From Oscillospiraceae bacterium (lineage in GTDB: Bacteria > Bacillota > Clostridia > Oscillospirales > CAG-272), in assembly GCA_015063455.1 (NCBI GenBank), contig SVUC01000011.1:1-32570 (forward strand): DNA of 32,570 nucleotides, in the 5' to 3' direction. A program made the translations under genes and the position numbers. Positions 8,331-16,155 of this stretch are shown here, one piece after another (the first letter of the stretch is position 1; every line of letters begins with the position of its first letter). Under the pieces are notes generated by a model. It saw only the letters and a program-made list of their open reading frames with translations. It ran no database searches and was not told where the DNA came from.

Positions 8331-8423
8331 TTGATTTGGAATAAAAACATTTTCGGTGATTATTTGATTATTAAAATACTAAATAATGCCGCAGATAAAT
8401 GCAGATTGTTGTGGGGGAATCCA

Positions 8424-8645
8424 ATGAAAACATTAAAGCAGGTAAAAGTTGGTGACACAGCCAAGGTGGTAAAACTTCACGGAGAAGGTGCTGTAAGACG
8501 GCGTATTATGGATATGGGTATCACAAAAGGTGTGGAAATCTATGTTCGTAAGGTTGCACCACTCGGTGATCCCATCGAAGTAATGGTAAGAGGATACGAA
8601 CTTTCTCTCAGAAAAGATGATGCTGATATGGTAGAAGTTGAGTAA
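8424..8645 (+). CDS. feoA: FeoA ferrous iron transport accessory protein
   Basis: This is a 73-residue SH3-like FeoA protein. It has the family pattern TLKQVKVGDTAKVVKL, RRRIMDMGITKGVEIYV, APLGDPIEVMVRGYELSLR and a short acidic end. The ORF track starts at 8331, but those upstream codons cross the leader. The ATG at 8424 follows GGGGGA and gives a normal FeoA length. FeoA is a small cytoplasmic partner of the FeoB permease. It lies 220 bp upstream of feoB on the same strand, behind a strong promoter with two operator boxes. Confidence 0.95.
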   Translation: MKTLKQVKVGDTAKVVKLHGEGAVRRRIMDMGITKGVEIYVRKVAPLGDPIEVMVRGYELSLRKDDADMVEVE

Positions 8646-8695
8646 ATCTCACTTTTTTCGTAAAAACAGACTGTGTTTATTACAGATTATGTAAA

Positions 8696-8720
8696 AATGG
8701 GGTATTCCCCCATTCTCTTT
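8696..8720 (+). terminator. Possible terminator between feoA and feoB
   Basis: AATGGGG (8696-8702) pairs with CCCCATT (8708-8714) around a 5-nt loop, and CTCTTT follows. The T-tract is weak, so partial read-through into feoB is likely. Confidence 0.5.
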
Positions 8721-8728
8721 GACTTGTG

Positions 8729-8744
8729 GTTAGCATTCACTAAC
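8729..8744. promoter_or_regulatory. Third GTTAG-N6-CTAAC box, upstream of feoB
   Basis: GTTAGCATTCACTAAC matches the two boxes before feoA in half-site and spacing. TTGACT lies just upstream and TTGACA just downstream, but neither has a good -10 at proper spacing. The box suggests feoB has its own metal-controlled expression as well as read-through. Confidence 0.65.
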
Positions 8745-8865
8745 TCGATTGACAGAATGCTTGAATAAAAGTCTGCAAATATGAATATCACTGATTTTGG
8801 ATAAAATCGAATGATAATTCAGAAGTAAGAAACTTGCCGCGTTTATGCGGAATTTGGAGGTAAAT

Positions 8866-11025
8866 ATGTCAATACGCATTGCTTTGGCCGGAAATCCTAA
8901 CTGCGGAAAAACAACGCTGTTCAACGCTCTTACGGGTTCTAATCAATACGTAGGGAATTGGCCGGGTGTTACGGTAGAAAAGAAAGAAGGAAAGCTGAAG
9001 AAAAACAGTGATGTAATAATCACAGACCTTCCCGGTATTTATTCACTTTCTCCGTATACACTTGAAGAGGTTGTTGCGAGGAATTACCTTGAAGGTGAGC
9101 GTCCTGATGCAATTTTGAATATTGTTGACGGAACAAATCTTGAGCGAAACCTTTATCTCACGACACAGCTTATCGAGCTTGGAATACCGATAGTAATTGC
9201 GATAAATATGATGGACGTAGTCCGTAAGAACGGTGATACGATCAACATAGATGAGTTGTCTCGTATAATCGGTTACAAGGTTGTTGAAATATCGGCGTTG
9301 AAGGGAGAAGGAATTCTGGAGGCTGCTGATGCAGCAATTGAAGCTGCAAAGACAGGTCGTGTTATACAGAATCATCCGTTTTCCGGAACGGTTGAACACG
9401 CTATTGCACATATTGAAGAGGCACTTCTTCACGATCTTCCGGAGGAAAGACAGAGATGGTATGCTGTCAAGCTGTTTGAGAGAGATGCTAAGGTTATTGA
9501 GCAGCTTCGAATAGATAAAAAAATGATAGATCATATTGAGCACGACATTTCTGCAGTAGAGCGTGAAATGGATGATGATGCCGAAGCGGTAATTACAAAC
9601 GAAAGATATAATTACATAACATCGGTGATAAGCAAATGTTATAAGAGAAAATCATCATCAAGAATGACCACATCTGACCGTATTGACAGGATAGTCACAA
9701 ACAGAGTTTTGGCAATTCCGATTTTTGTTGTCGTAATGTGGCTTGTATATACGATCTCTATTGGAACAGTGGGCGACTGGACGGTAGATTTTATGAATAA
9801 TACATTGTTCGGTGAAACTATCATTCCTGCTGTTGCTGACGGTCTTACTTCTATCGGGTGTGCCGAGTGGCTTGTAAGCCTTGTGGCGGATGGTATTGTC
9901 GGCGGTGTTGGAGCAGTTCTCGGTTTTGTTCCTCAGATGCTTATTCTCTTCATTCTTCTCGCGCTTCTCGAGGATTGCGGATATATGTCACGAATCGCAT
10001 TTATTATGGACCGTCTCTTCAGAAAGTTTGGTCTGTCAGGAAAATCCTTCATCCCGATGCTCGTTGCAACAGGATGCGGCGTTCCCGGTGTAATGGCATC
10101 GCGAACTATAGATCAGGATCGTGACAGAAAAATGACGATTATGACAACCTGTTTTATCCCGTGCGGTGCAAAGATGCCGATCGTTGGTCTTATTGCCGGT
10201 GCACTTTTTGGCGGATCCGGACTTGTTGCAACAGCGGCATATTTCATTGGTGTCGCGGCAGTCATCATATCAGGCTTGATTCTTAAAAAATTCAAGGCAT
10301 TCTCGGGTGACCCTGCTCCGTTCGTTATGGAGCTTCCCGCATACCATGCTCCCGTTCCTTCAAACGTGCTTCGCGCGACATGGGAACGAGGCTGGTCATT
10401 CATCAAGCGCGCAGGTACTGTAATTCTCGCGGCTTCCGTTATCATTTGGGTTCTCAACAGCCTTTCATTCGAGGGCGGATTCCACTACATAACAGAAGAA
10501 AATCCCGGAACATCTATACTTGAGCTTATCGGAACACCTATTTCTTACCTCTTCATTCCTCTTGGATTCGGCGGATGGCAGGCAGCAGTTGCAACAATTC
10601 TCGGCCTCGTTGCTAAGGAAGAAGTTGTCGGCGTGTTCGGTACACTTTCTCAGATGCTCGGTGAAGGCGTTGACCTTCTCGGCGAGCTTGACGAAGGCTC
10701 TTACGAGAACGCAGTTCTTATCGGTAAGGAATTCTTCGGCGGATCTAAGCTTTCTGCCTTCTCATTCATGATATTCAATCTTCTCTGTGCACCTTGCTTT
10801 GCAGCAATGGGAGCAATCAGACGTGAAATGAACAACGGCAAGTGGACATTTGCTGCGCTTGGTTGGATGACAGCATTTGCTTACGCAACATCACTTATCG
10901 TTTATAATATCGGTATGCTCTTCACAGGTGCTTTCAGCGTATGGACAGTGCTTGCATTCATCGTTCTCGCGGTGATGGTTTACCTTCTTGTCAGAAAAAA
11001 CAAATACGATCAGAATTCACTTTAA
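8866..11025 (+). CDS. feoB: FeoB ferrous iron transporter
   Basis: This is the inner-membrane Fe(II) permease with an N-terminal G-protein domain, 719 residues from the preferred start. The G motifs are visible: GNPNCGKTT (residues 9-17), DLPG (54-57), NMMD (114-117) and a SALKG motif. The permease half follows, with the FeoB signatures GCGVPGVMASRT and CFIPCGAKMP and repeated hydrophobic spans. The ORF track begins at 8845, but the ATG at 8866 follows GGAGG and begins directly with the G domain, as in other FeoB proteins. feoA precedes it and a Cys-rich FeoB-associated gene follows 21 nt later. Confidence 0.97.
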   Translation: MSIRIALAGNPNCGKTTLFNALTGSNQYVGNWPGVTVEKKEGKLKKNSDVIITDLPGIYSLSPYTLEEVVARNYLEGERPDAILNIVDGTNLERNLYLTTQLIELGIPIVIAINMMDVVRKNGDTINIDELSRIIGYKVVEISALKGEGILEAADAAIEAAKTGRVIQNHPFSGTVEHAIAHIEEALLHDLPEERQRWYAVKLFERDAKVIEQLRIDKKMIDHIEHDISAVEREMDDDAEAVITNERYNYITSVISKCYKRKSSSRMTTSDRIDRIVTNRVLAIPIFVVVMWLVYTISIGTVGDWTVDFMNNTLFGETIIPAVADGLTSIGCAEWLVSLVADGIVGGVGAVLGFVPQMLILFILLALLEDCGYMSRIAFIMDRLFRKFGLSGKSFIPMLVATGCGVPGVMASRTIDQDRDRKMTIMTTCFIPCGAKMPIVGLIAGALFGGSGLVATAAYFIGVAAVIISGLILKKFKAFSGDPAPFVMELPAYHAPVPSNVLRATWERGWSFIKRAGTVILAASVIIWVLNSLSFEGGFHYITEENPGTSILELIGTPISYLFIPLGFGGWQAAVATILGLVAKEEVVGVFGTLSQMLGEGVDLLGELDEGSYENAVLIGKEFFGGSKLSAFSFMIFNLLCAPCFAAMGAIRREMNNGKWTFAALGWMTAFAYATSLIVYNIGMLFTGAFSVWTVLAFIVLAVMVYLLVRKNKYDQNSL

Positions 11026-11046
11026 TAATCTTGAAAGGAGTTTAGC

Positions 11047-11211
11047 ATGAACCCTCAGACAATTATCATTGCGGCAATAATCGCAGTAATCTTTATTGCA
11101 ATAGTAGTAAACGAAATCATTAAAAAGAAAAAAGGTCAAAGCTCCTGTGCATGCGGCGGTTCGTGCGACTGCTGCGGCGGTGGATGCCACCAAAGCAAAA
11201 CATCTGAATAA
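11047..11211 (+). CDS. FeoB-associated Cys-rich membrane protein
   Basis: This 54-residue protein is missing from the ORF track. It starts at ATG 11047 behind AAAGGAG, 21 nt after the feoB stop. One hydrophobic helix spans about residues 5-24 (QTIIIAAIIAVIFIAIVV). A KKKK stop-transfer segment follows, then a Cys/Gly-rich tail (CACGGSCDCCGGGC) in the cytoplasm by the positive-inside rule. This matches the FeoB-associated Cys-rich membrane protein family. It is thought to help iron transport, perhaps by binding Fe(II) at the exit of FeoB, but the function is not proven. Confidence 0.93.
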   Translation: MNPQTIIIAAIIAVIFIAIVVNEIIKKKKGQSSCACGGSCDCCGGGCHQSKTSE

Positions 11212-11216
11212 CAGAA

Positions 11217-11256
11217 AAATGTCCCTTACCATAGATAAGGGACATTTCTTTATATT
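11217..11256. terminator. Bidirectional terminator between the feo genes and the GH2 gene
   Basis: AAATGTCCCTTA (11217-11228) pairs perfectly over 12 bp with TAAGGGACATTT (11236-11247). T-rich sequence follows on both strands, so it can end the feo transcript and the convergent glycosidase transcript. Confidence 0.9.
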
Positions 11257-12944
11257 TTCAGCTTTTCTGCAATTGAGCGCATTTTTGCAGGATCTACCTT
11301 GAGCACTTTCCTGTCGTAGGAGAGCAGACCGTTTGTTTCATCCTCAACGTCAGAAAGCTGAGTGTAAATATCGCCACACAATCCAAGTGGGATCAGCGGA
11401 ATGATTTCTTCCTCGTAAAGCTTGATGAGAGCATTTTCGAATTCTTCTCTGACTTCGAAAAACTTGTACCCGTATGTCTGTGCAATATTGAATACGTGCT
11501 CCTCGGGTTTGAATGAATATCCTCCGAATTCCGAGAGAAGAATAGGCTTGTCTGACTTTTTGAGTTTCACAGGCTTGAAATAAACATGAGGACTCTCAAC
11601 GTCACTCTCAGCTCCCTTGAACCATCCCGATGCAGTATCGATAAATCTTGAGTTGTCGAGTGACTTTAATTTTTTGTACATTTTTTGGCTTTCAAACTGC
11701 CCCCATCCTTCGTTGAATATCGTCCAATAGCAGATACACGGATGGTTGTACAGCTGCTTTACCGTCGACTCCATTGCGCTGATAAATGCCTCTCTTGATT
11801 TACTGCTGCGGTGCAGGAATTTGTCTGAGAGCTTCTTCAGCCCAACCGTCGGGAGTGCAGTATCACGGATAAATGAGTACGAGCTGTTGTTCACCATATC
11901 TTGAAAAACGATCATCCCCAGCCTGTCGCAATCGTAATAAAACTGTTCAGGTTCAACTTTTATATGCTTTCTCAAGGTGTTAAAACCGAGATTTTTCATC
12001 GAGACGATATCGTTTTCATACGATTTCGGAGATGCAGGGGTGAAAATACCGTCACTGTAATAGCCTTGATCGAGAAGACCGTGGAAGAAATACGGTTTTC
12101 CGTTCAGACAGAGTCGTTTTGTTCCACAGACGGATTTAATCTCCAGGGTACGAAGCGCGAAATATGAGGTTACCTTGTCATTTTCAGACTCAACGGTGAA
12201 ATAATAAAGATAAGGATCCTCGGGTGACCACATTCTCGGGTTGCTGACGGGAAATGTTATTTTTCCGTCATTCAGCTCTCTTGTAATCTCGCCGTCGGGT
12301 GTTCTCAGCGTAACTTTTCCGCAGTCAATACCGTATACAGTAATTGCAGCGAAATCTTCTCCCGTCTCTGTTCTGATATCCTCGATATATTTTTCGGGAA
12401 CACTTTCGATCCATACTGTCTGCCAGATCCCCGATATCGGAGTGTACCACATTCCGCCTCGTTTTTCACATTGTTTACCGTAGGGGAGAACACGATTCTC
12501 AAGCTCATCGCGAACATAAACCTCAAGAATATTTTTGTCGGAAATCGAATCGGTGATATCAAAGGAAAAATGCTCGTATCCCCCTCGATGTTCTCCGAGC
12601 TTTTTTCCGTTCAGAAAGACTTCTGCAATCTGGTCAACAGCACCGAAGTGAAGCAGAACACGATCGCGTATGAATCCGTCGGGCAGTGAGAATTCTTTTT
12701 TGTAGTGCAGCTTAGGATTTTTGCCGAGCCGCTTTCCGATACCTGAGAGAAGAGATTCGGGCGGGAAGGGAACCCGCAATAATCCATTTATTTCTCCGCA
12801 CGAGAATTCCCAATCTCCGTTGAGACAGAAAAAAGAGTCTCGCTGCATCTGAGGTCTCGGATAAACATTCCATGGCATAGAACCGTTTTTTATAAGCTCT
12901 TCGCCTTCGGGAGTATAAAGATCCGCAAATTTTTTTTGCTTCAT
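11250..12944 (-). CDS. Glycoside hydrolase family 2 protein (beta-galactosidase/beta-glucuronidase type)
   Basis: The 564-residue protein has the GH2 order. The N-terminal sugar-binding jelly roll (about 35-185) includes LNGDWEF, VFLNGKKLGEHRGGYEHFSFDIT and SGIWQTVWIE. An immunoglobulin-like domain follows to about 268. The TIM barrel comes next, with NGKPYFFHG and LGFNTLRKHIK. The acid/base Glu is E412 in IFNEGWGQF. The nucleophile candidate is E472 in LLSEFGG. There is no signal peptide, so it probably acts on imported oligosaccharides in the cytoplasm. It is shorter than LacZ and closer in size to glucuronidases, and the exact sugar cannot be told. The start has GGAAGGG eight bases upstream. 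It diverges from the YuiD-like gene, with a 20-bp palindrome between them. Confidence 0.88.
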   Translation of the reverse strand: MKQKKFADLYTPEGEELIKNGSMPWNVYPRPQMQRDSFFCLNGDWEFSCGEINGLLRVPFPPESLLSGIGKRLGKNPKLHYKKEFSLPDGFIRDRVLLHFGAVDQIAEVFLNGKKLGEHRGGYEHFSFDITDSISDKNILEVYVRDELENRVLPYGKQCEKRGGMWYTPISGIWQTVWIESVPEKYIEDIRTETGEDFAAITVYGIDCGKVTLRTPDGEITRELNDGKITFPVSNPRMWSPEDPYLYYFTVESENDKVTSYFALRTLEIKSVCGTKRLCLNGKPYFFHGLLDQGYYSDGIFTPASPKSYENDIVSMKNLGFNTLRKHIKVEPEQFYYDCDRLGMIVFQDMVNNSSYSFIRDTALPTVGLKKLSDKFLHRSSKSREAFISAMESTVKQLYNHPCICYWTIFNEGWGQFESQKMYKKLKSLDNSRFIDTASGWFKGAESDVESPHVYFKPVKLKKSDKPILLSEFGGYSFKPEEHVFNIAQTYGYKFFEVREEFENALIKLYEEEIIPLIPLGLCGDIYTQLSDVEDETNGLLSYDRKVLKVDPAKMRSIAEKLKI

Positions 12945-13082
12945 AAGCTTATCCCTTCCGATTTTATAAATAGATTTTGCCTTGTATTAAAAATTAAAAA
13001 AAGATTAAAAAACACTTTGTTAATACTTTAGCAATAATTTGCTGACATTAGAAAAACAAATAGATGTTATAATAACTACGAT

Positions 13083-13102
13083 TTTTGCAGTATACTGTAA
13101 AA
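13083..13102. promoter_or_regulatory. 20-bp palindrome between the divergent GH2 and YuiD-like genes
   Basis: TTTTGCAGTATACTGTAAAA is palindromic except for one base pair (position 5 with 16). It lies in the 204-bp divergent gap, 47 bp before the GTG of the plus-strand gene. A TATAAT box lies nearby on the plus strand but has no -35 at good spacing. The size suits a dimeric repressor, identity unknown. Confidence 0.5.
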
Positions 13103-13148
13103 GATCTTTGTTTAATATCGAATATTCATCAAACAGGAGTGGTGTGAC

Positions 13149-13610
13149 GTGGGTTGGATTATTGATCTTCTGACAAATCCTTTTTTGATTATCAGTTTGT
13201 CATCTTGGTTTATCGCACAGGTTTTGAAAACAATAATTCATTGCTTAATTAACAGAAAGCTTGATATACACAGACTTGTTGGAGACGGCGGAATGCCAAG
13301 CGGGCACTCAGCGACTGTAACCTCCCTCGCGGTGACGAGTGCACTTGTTTATGGGACAGGTTCGTTTCAATTTGCGGTAAGCGCAGTTCTTGCACTTATC
13401 GTTTGTCACGATGCAATGGGAGTAAGACGTGAAACAGGTAAACAGGCGATTGTAATAAACGAGCTTGTCGAAGCGTTTGAGGCACTAAAGATCAAAGATC
13501 TTCCCGAGGTCAAGCTGAAGGAGTTTGTGGGCCACACACCCATACAGGTCCTTGCGGGAATTCTCGTCGGAGTTGTAAATTCATTTATACTGTACTACAC
13601 TATTATTTGA
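13149..13610 (+). CDS. Divergent PAP2 (YuiD/DUF212) family membrane protein
   Basis: This 153-residue membrane protein resembles Bacillus YuiD. The phosphatase-like signature is GDGGMPSGHSATVTSL near residues 45-60, followed by a second conserved stretch, CHDAMGVRRETGKQA. Hydrophobic spans lie at about 8-30, 58-80 and 130-152, and a C-terminal HTP motif precedes the last span. The PSGH motif is shared with PAP2 phosphatases, but activity in the YuiD branch is not well established. A lipid phosphate substrate is only an inference. The start is GTG behind CAGGAG, with no better ATG near. It overlaps or abuts the next small membrane-protein gene. Confidence 0.9.
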   Translation: MGWIIDLLTNPFLIISLSSWFIAQVLKTIIHCLINRKLDIHRLVGDGGMPSGHSATVTSLAVTSALVYGTGSFQFAVSAVLALIVCHDAMGVRRETGKQAIVINELVEAFEALKIKDLPEVKLKEFVGHTPIQVLAGILVGVVNSFILYYTII

Positions 13611-13621
13611 TCGAAACAAAA

Positions 13622-13954
13622 ATGATAAAAGAAAGAATTAAAAAAGTAATTCAGTTTATCTTAAATCCACGGCTTATTCTGTGTCTCGGAATCGCGTGGA
13701 TGATAACAAACGGCTGGGCATACGTTGTCCTTGGAATCGGAACAATTTTTGAGATCACTTGGATGATCGCAGTTGGAAGCGGGTATATTGCGCTTCTTTG
13801 GCTTCCGATCTCACCTGAGAAGATTCTGACCGTTGCAATTGCTATCGCTCTTCTTCACGCTATATTCCCGAATGACACCAAGACTCTCGGGGTTCTTCGT
13901 GAACTTAGCGAAAAAGTCAAGCTTAAAAAGAAGTCAAAGGATCCGGAGAAATAA
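13622..13954 (+). CDS. Small membrane protein of unknown function
   Basis: The protein has 110 residues from ATG 13622; the track's start is a TTG at 13607 that overlaps the previous stop. Three hydrophobic stretches are visible: LILCLGIAWMITNGWAYVVL, WMIAVGSGYIALLWLPI and ILTVAIAIALLHAIF. Basic ends flank them, and the tail is Lys-rich (KLKKKSKDPEK). There is no clear ribosome binding site, so translation is probably coupled to the YuiD-like gene 12 nt upstream. I do not recognise a named family. Confidence 0.75.
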   Translation: MIKERIKKVIQFILNPRLILCLGIAWMITNGWAYVVLGIGTIFEITWMIAVGSGYIALLWLPISPEKILTVAIAIALLHAIFPNDTKTLGVLRELSEKVKLKKKSKDPEK

Positions 13955-13986
13955 TTCTTTGCCAAGTAACTGAATTAAAAATATTT

Positions 13987-14016
13987 AGACACGTCTACGT
14001 GTCTTTTTATTTTTTG
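13987..14016 (+). terminator. Terminator after the small membrane protein gene
   Basis: AGACACG (13987-13993) pairs with CGTGTCT (13998-14004) around TCTA. The run TTTTTATTTTTT follows. It ends the YuiD-like operon just before the convergent radical SAM gene. Confidence 0.88.
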
Positions 14017-14018
14017 TG

Positions 14019-14888
14019 TCATTTTTGTGAGTCGCCTGTACGATAATAACTCGCCCTCATACATCGTCTGCATAGTTCTTCTGCACATTTGTGCCCCGAG
14101 AATCCATCATAGATCCTGCGCGCGCGGGGGGATGAGAGAATTATATCAAGATCTTCGTTGAAAAGATTGCCCAGTGCGAGATCTCCGTTGCGATCAAGAC
14201 AGCACGGCACAACAGTTCCGTCGCAGAGCACACCGATCTGATCGCGGAGTGCGTAACAGAATCCGCTGTCAGAGAGGCTCTCTCCCTGCATATCGGGCCA
14301 ATCGAACTTTTCACCCCATTCAAGAAATACTTTGTCGTGCAGTTTGTAACCTGTCCGCACCTTTTGCCATTCATCAGAAAACACAGTGTGCATTGCCTCG
14401 AGAATCTGATCGTTCTTTTCGTGAAGTGCACCGTCGGCACGTCCGTCAAGGTTCCATAGCCTTAGTGCAACAATGATACCGCGCTCAGCGGCATTTTTTG
14501 CGAAATTGAGACATCCGTCGATGTATTCGGAAAATGACATTCCGGGCGGATTTGCTTCAAAGGCGTGAAGGGAAATATTTACCTTGTACGGTGCCGCGTC
14601 GAGCAGAGAAGCGCCTTTTGTTCTGAGCAGAGTACCGTTTGTGGTAATAATGGACTTTAACCCTTTCTCAGAGGCTGCCGAAATAAATCGGGGAAGAAGA
14701 GGATGTGCTGTTGGCTCGCCCATAAGATGATAATACAGAAATTCTGCCCAAGAGCCGAGTTTGTTTATAAGGAGCAAAAATTCATCTTCATTCAGCGCTC
14801 GGCTGACTCTGTCAGTTCCGGGACAGAATGCACAGTTCAGATTACAGCGATTAGTTATCTCAAGATAAACTTTACGGTGAATTGCCAT
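14019..14888 (-). CDS. Radical SAM/SPASM domain protein
   Basis: This is a predicted radical S-adenosylmethionine enzyme of 289 residues. The 4Fe-4S motif CNLNCAFC (C15, C19, C22) lies near the N-terminus. Radical SAM core features follow: YHLMGEPTAHP, ITTNGT and VNISLHAF. A C-terminal SPASM-like region carries further cysteines in GFCYALRDQ, VLCDGTVVPCCLDRNGDLALGN and CAEELCRRC. SPASM proteins mature peptides or serve as anaerobic sulfatase activases and related enzymes. No peptide substrate gene is visible here, so the substrate is unknown. The track starts at 14930, but ATG 14888 has AAAGGAG five bases upstream and is preferred. Confidence 0.88.
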   Translation of the reverse strand: MAIHRKVYLEITNRCNLNCAFCPGTDRVSRALNEDEFLLLINKLGSWAEFLYYHLMGEPTAHPLLPRFISAASEKGLKSIITTNGTLLRTKGASLLDAAPYKVNISLHAFEANPPGMSFSEYIDGCLNFAKNAAERGIIVALRLWNLDGRADGALHEKNDQILEAMHTVFSDEWQKVRTGYKLHDKVFLEWGEKFDWPDMQGESLSDSGFCYALRDQIGVLCDGTVVPCCLDRNGDLALGNLFNEDLDIILSSPRARRIYDGFSGHKCAEELCRRCMRASYYRTGDSQK

Positions 14889-14942
14889 GGCAGCTCCTTT
14901 CTCAAGCATTTTTCTCAGACGGAAGGTCAATTGCGTAATAAA

Positions 14943-14970
14943 AAGAAAAAGCCGCTGATGCGACTTTTTT
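14943..14970 (-). terminator. Terminator of tRNA-Ser
   Basis: On the minus strand, AAAAAGTCGC and GCGGCTTTTT pair around ATCA, allowing one G-U pair. CTTTTTATT follows. It sits 3 nt after the tRNA-Ser gene. Confidence 0.85.
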
Positions 14971-14973
14971 TCA

Positions 14974-15061
14974 CGGAGAAGGAGAGATTTGAACTCTCGC
15001 GCCGGTAACCCGACCTACACCCTTAGCAGGGGCGCCTCTTCGGCCTCTTGAGTACTTCTCC
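14974..15061 (-). tRNA. tRNA-Ser (anticodon GCT)
   Basis: This is an 88-nt class II tRNA with a long variable arm. The acceptor arms GGAGAAG and CTTCTCC pair perfectly, with discriminator G. The anticodon loop CTGCTAA gives GCT, reading AGC/AGU serine codons. The T arm contains AGTTCAAATCT. The CCA end is not encoded, unlike in the tRNA-Lys of this window, so it must be added after transcription. Confidence 0.97.
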
Positions 15062-15120
15062 GTATCAAGTATGCGGGATGATCCCGACAGATGCAACCGT
15101 TTCATCACACCTGCCTGTTT

Positions 15121-15149
15121 ATTATATAATAATTGACCGTTTTTGTCAA
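15121..15149 (-). promoter_or_regulatory. Consensus promoter of tRNA-Ser
   Basis: On the minus strand, TTGACA (15149-15144) and TATAAT (15126-15121) are exactly 17 bp apart. Both are perfect consensus boxes. The tRNA starts about 53 nt after the predicted transcription start. Confidence 0.9.
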
Positions 15150-15187
15150 TAGTTTTTGAGAAAAAAATATATTTTATTAGATAATGA

Positions 15188-15216
15188 TTGACATTCGGCG
15201 TCAAATATATTACAAT
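15188..15216 (+). promoter_or_regulatory. Promoter of the transketolase operon
   Basis: TTGACA (15188-15193) and TACAAT (15211-15216) have a 17-bp spacer. The leader is about 60 nt. It holds a perfect 8-bp hairpin, GATGCTTA-TTA-TAAGCATC (15236-15254), just before the ribosome binding site, which might stabilise the 5' end or affect translation. Confidence 0.85.
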
Positions 15217-15285
15217 AAATATGTTCAAAATTTTTGATGCTTATTATAAGCATCTGTAATCAACCCAAAGAAAGGTATGGAAAAA

Positions 15286-16110
15286 ATGGACATTCAAAGA
15301 AAAACTGAACTCGCTGAAATTGCCCGCAAGATCCGCGTTGGTATCATCGACGCAGTATATTCGGCAAGCAGCGGTCATCCGGGCGGAAGTCTTTCCATCG
15401 CAGATGTACTTACTTATTTATATTTCGAGGAGATGAATATTGATCCCAAGAATCCCCAGTGGGAAGACCGCGATCGTTTTGTTCTCTCAAAGGGACACTG
15501 TGCACCCGGTCTCTATTCCGCACTCGCACAGAGAGGATTTATTCCCGTAGAAGATCTTAAGACATTCCGTAAGACTGACAGCTATCTCCAGGGTCACCCT
15601 GATATGAAGCATACTCCCGGTGTTGATATGTCATCCGGTTCTCTCGGTCAGGGCACATCCGTTTCCTGCGGTATGGCTCTCGCAAACAAGCTCAATGGTA
15701 CAAACGTTCGCGTTTACGCAGTTCTTGGTGACGGTGAAACTCAGGAAGGTCAGGTATGGGAAGCAGCTATGTTCGCTGCTCACTACAAGCTTTCCAATCT
15801 CTGCTGGCTCGTTGACTTCAACGGACTTCAGATCGACGGTCCTATCGCAGAAGTTATGAATCCTGCTCCTTATGACAAGAAGTTTGAAGCATTCGGCTGG
15901 AATGTTGTTGAGTGTGATGCTCACGATTTCGATTCTATCGAAGCTGCTTACAAGGCTGCTCGTGAATGCACAGACCGTCCTACAGTGATCATCTCTCACT
16001 CCACAAAGGGTAAGGGCGTATCATTTATGGAAAACAACGTTGCATGGCACGGTGCTGCTCCGAACGCAGAACAGTACGAGATCGCTATGAAGGATCTCGG
16101 AGAAAGATAA
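15286..16110 (+). CDS. Transketolase, N-terminal (thiamine diphosphate-binding) subunit
   Basis: This is the first half of a split transketolase, 274 residues. Transketolase moves two-carbon units between sugar phosphates in the non-oxidative pentose phosphate pathway. Visible signatures are SSGHPGGSLSIADVL, DRFVLSKGHCAP, the HTPGVDMSSGSLGQG region and the thiamine diphosphate and metal motif GDGETQEGQVWEAA, with the paired Asn further on (WLVDFN). The track starts at 15277, but that ATG is one base after AAAGG. ATG 15286 is ten bases away and gives a normal N-terminus. The second subunit follows 45 bp later, in the order usual in Clostridia. Confidence 0.95.
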   Translation: MDIQRKTELAEIARKIRVGIIDAVYSASSGHPGGSLSIADVLTYLYFEEMNIDPKNPQWEDRDRFVLSKGHCAPGLYSALAQRGFIPVEDLKTFRKTDSYLQGHPDMKHTPGVDMSSGSLGQGTSVSCGMALANKLNGTNVRVYAVLGDGETQEGQVWEAAMFAAHYKLSNLCWLVDFNGLQIDGPIAEVMNPAPYDKKFEAFGWNVVECDAHDFDSIEAAYKAARECTDRPTVIISHSTKGKGVSFMENNVAWHGAAPNAEQYEIAMKDLGER

Positions 16111-16155
16111 GTCTCGGATCACGGAAAAAGTTTATTATCGAAAGGAATTATAACA

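Noticed and set aside
8331-8423. N-terminal extension of FeoA in the ORF track
   Set aside because: It covers leader sequence, would add 31 non-family residues, and begins right after an operator box. ATG 8424 fits better.
8719-8777. Separate sigma-A promoter for feoB from TTGACT or TTGACA
   Set aside because: Neither -35-like box has an acceptable -10 at 16-19 bp.
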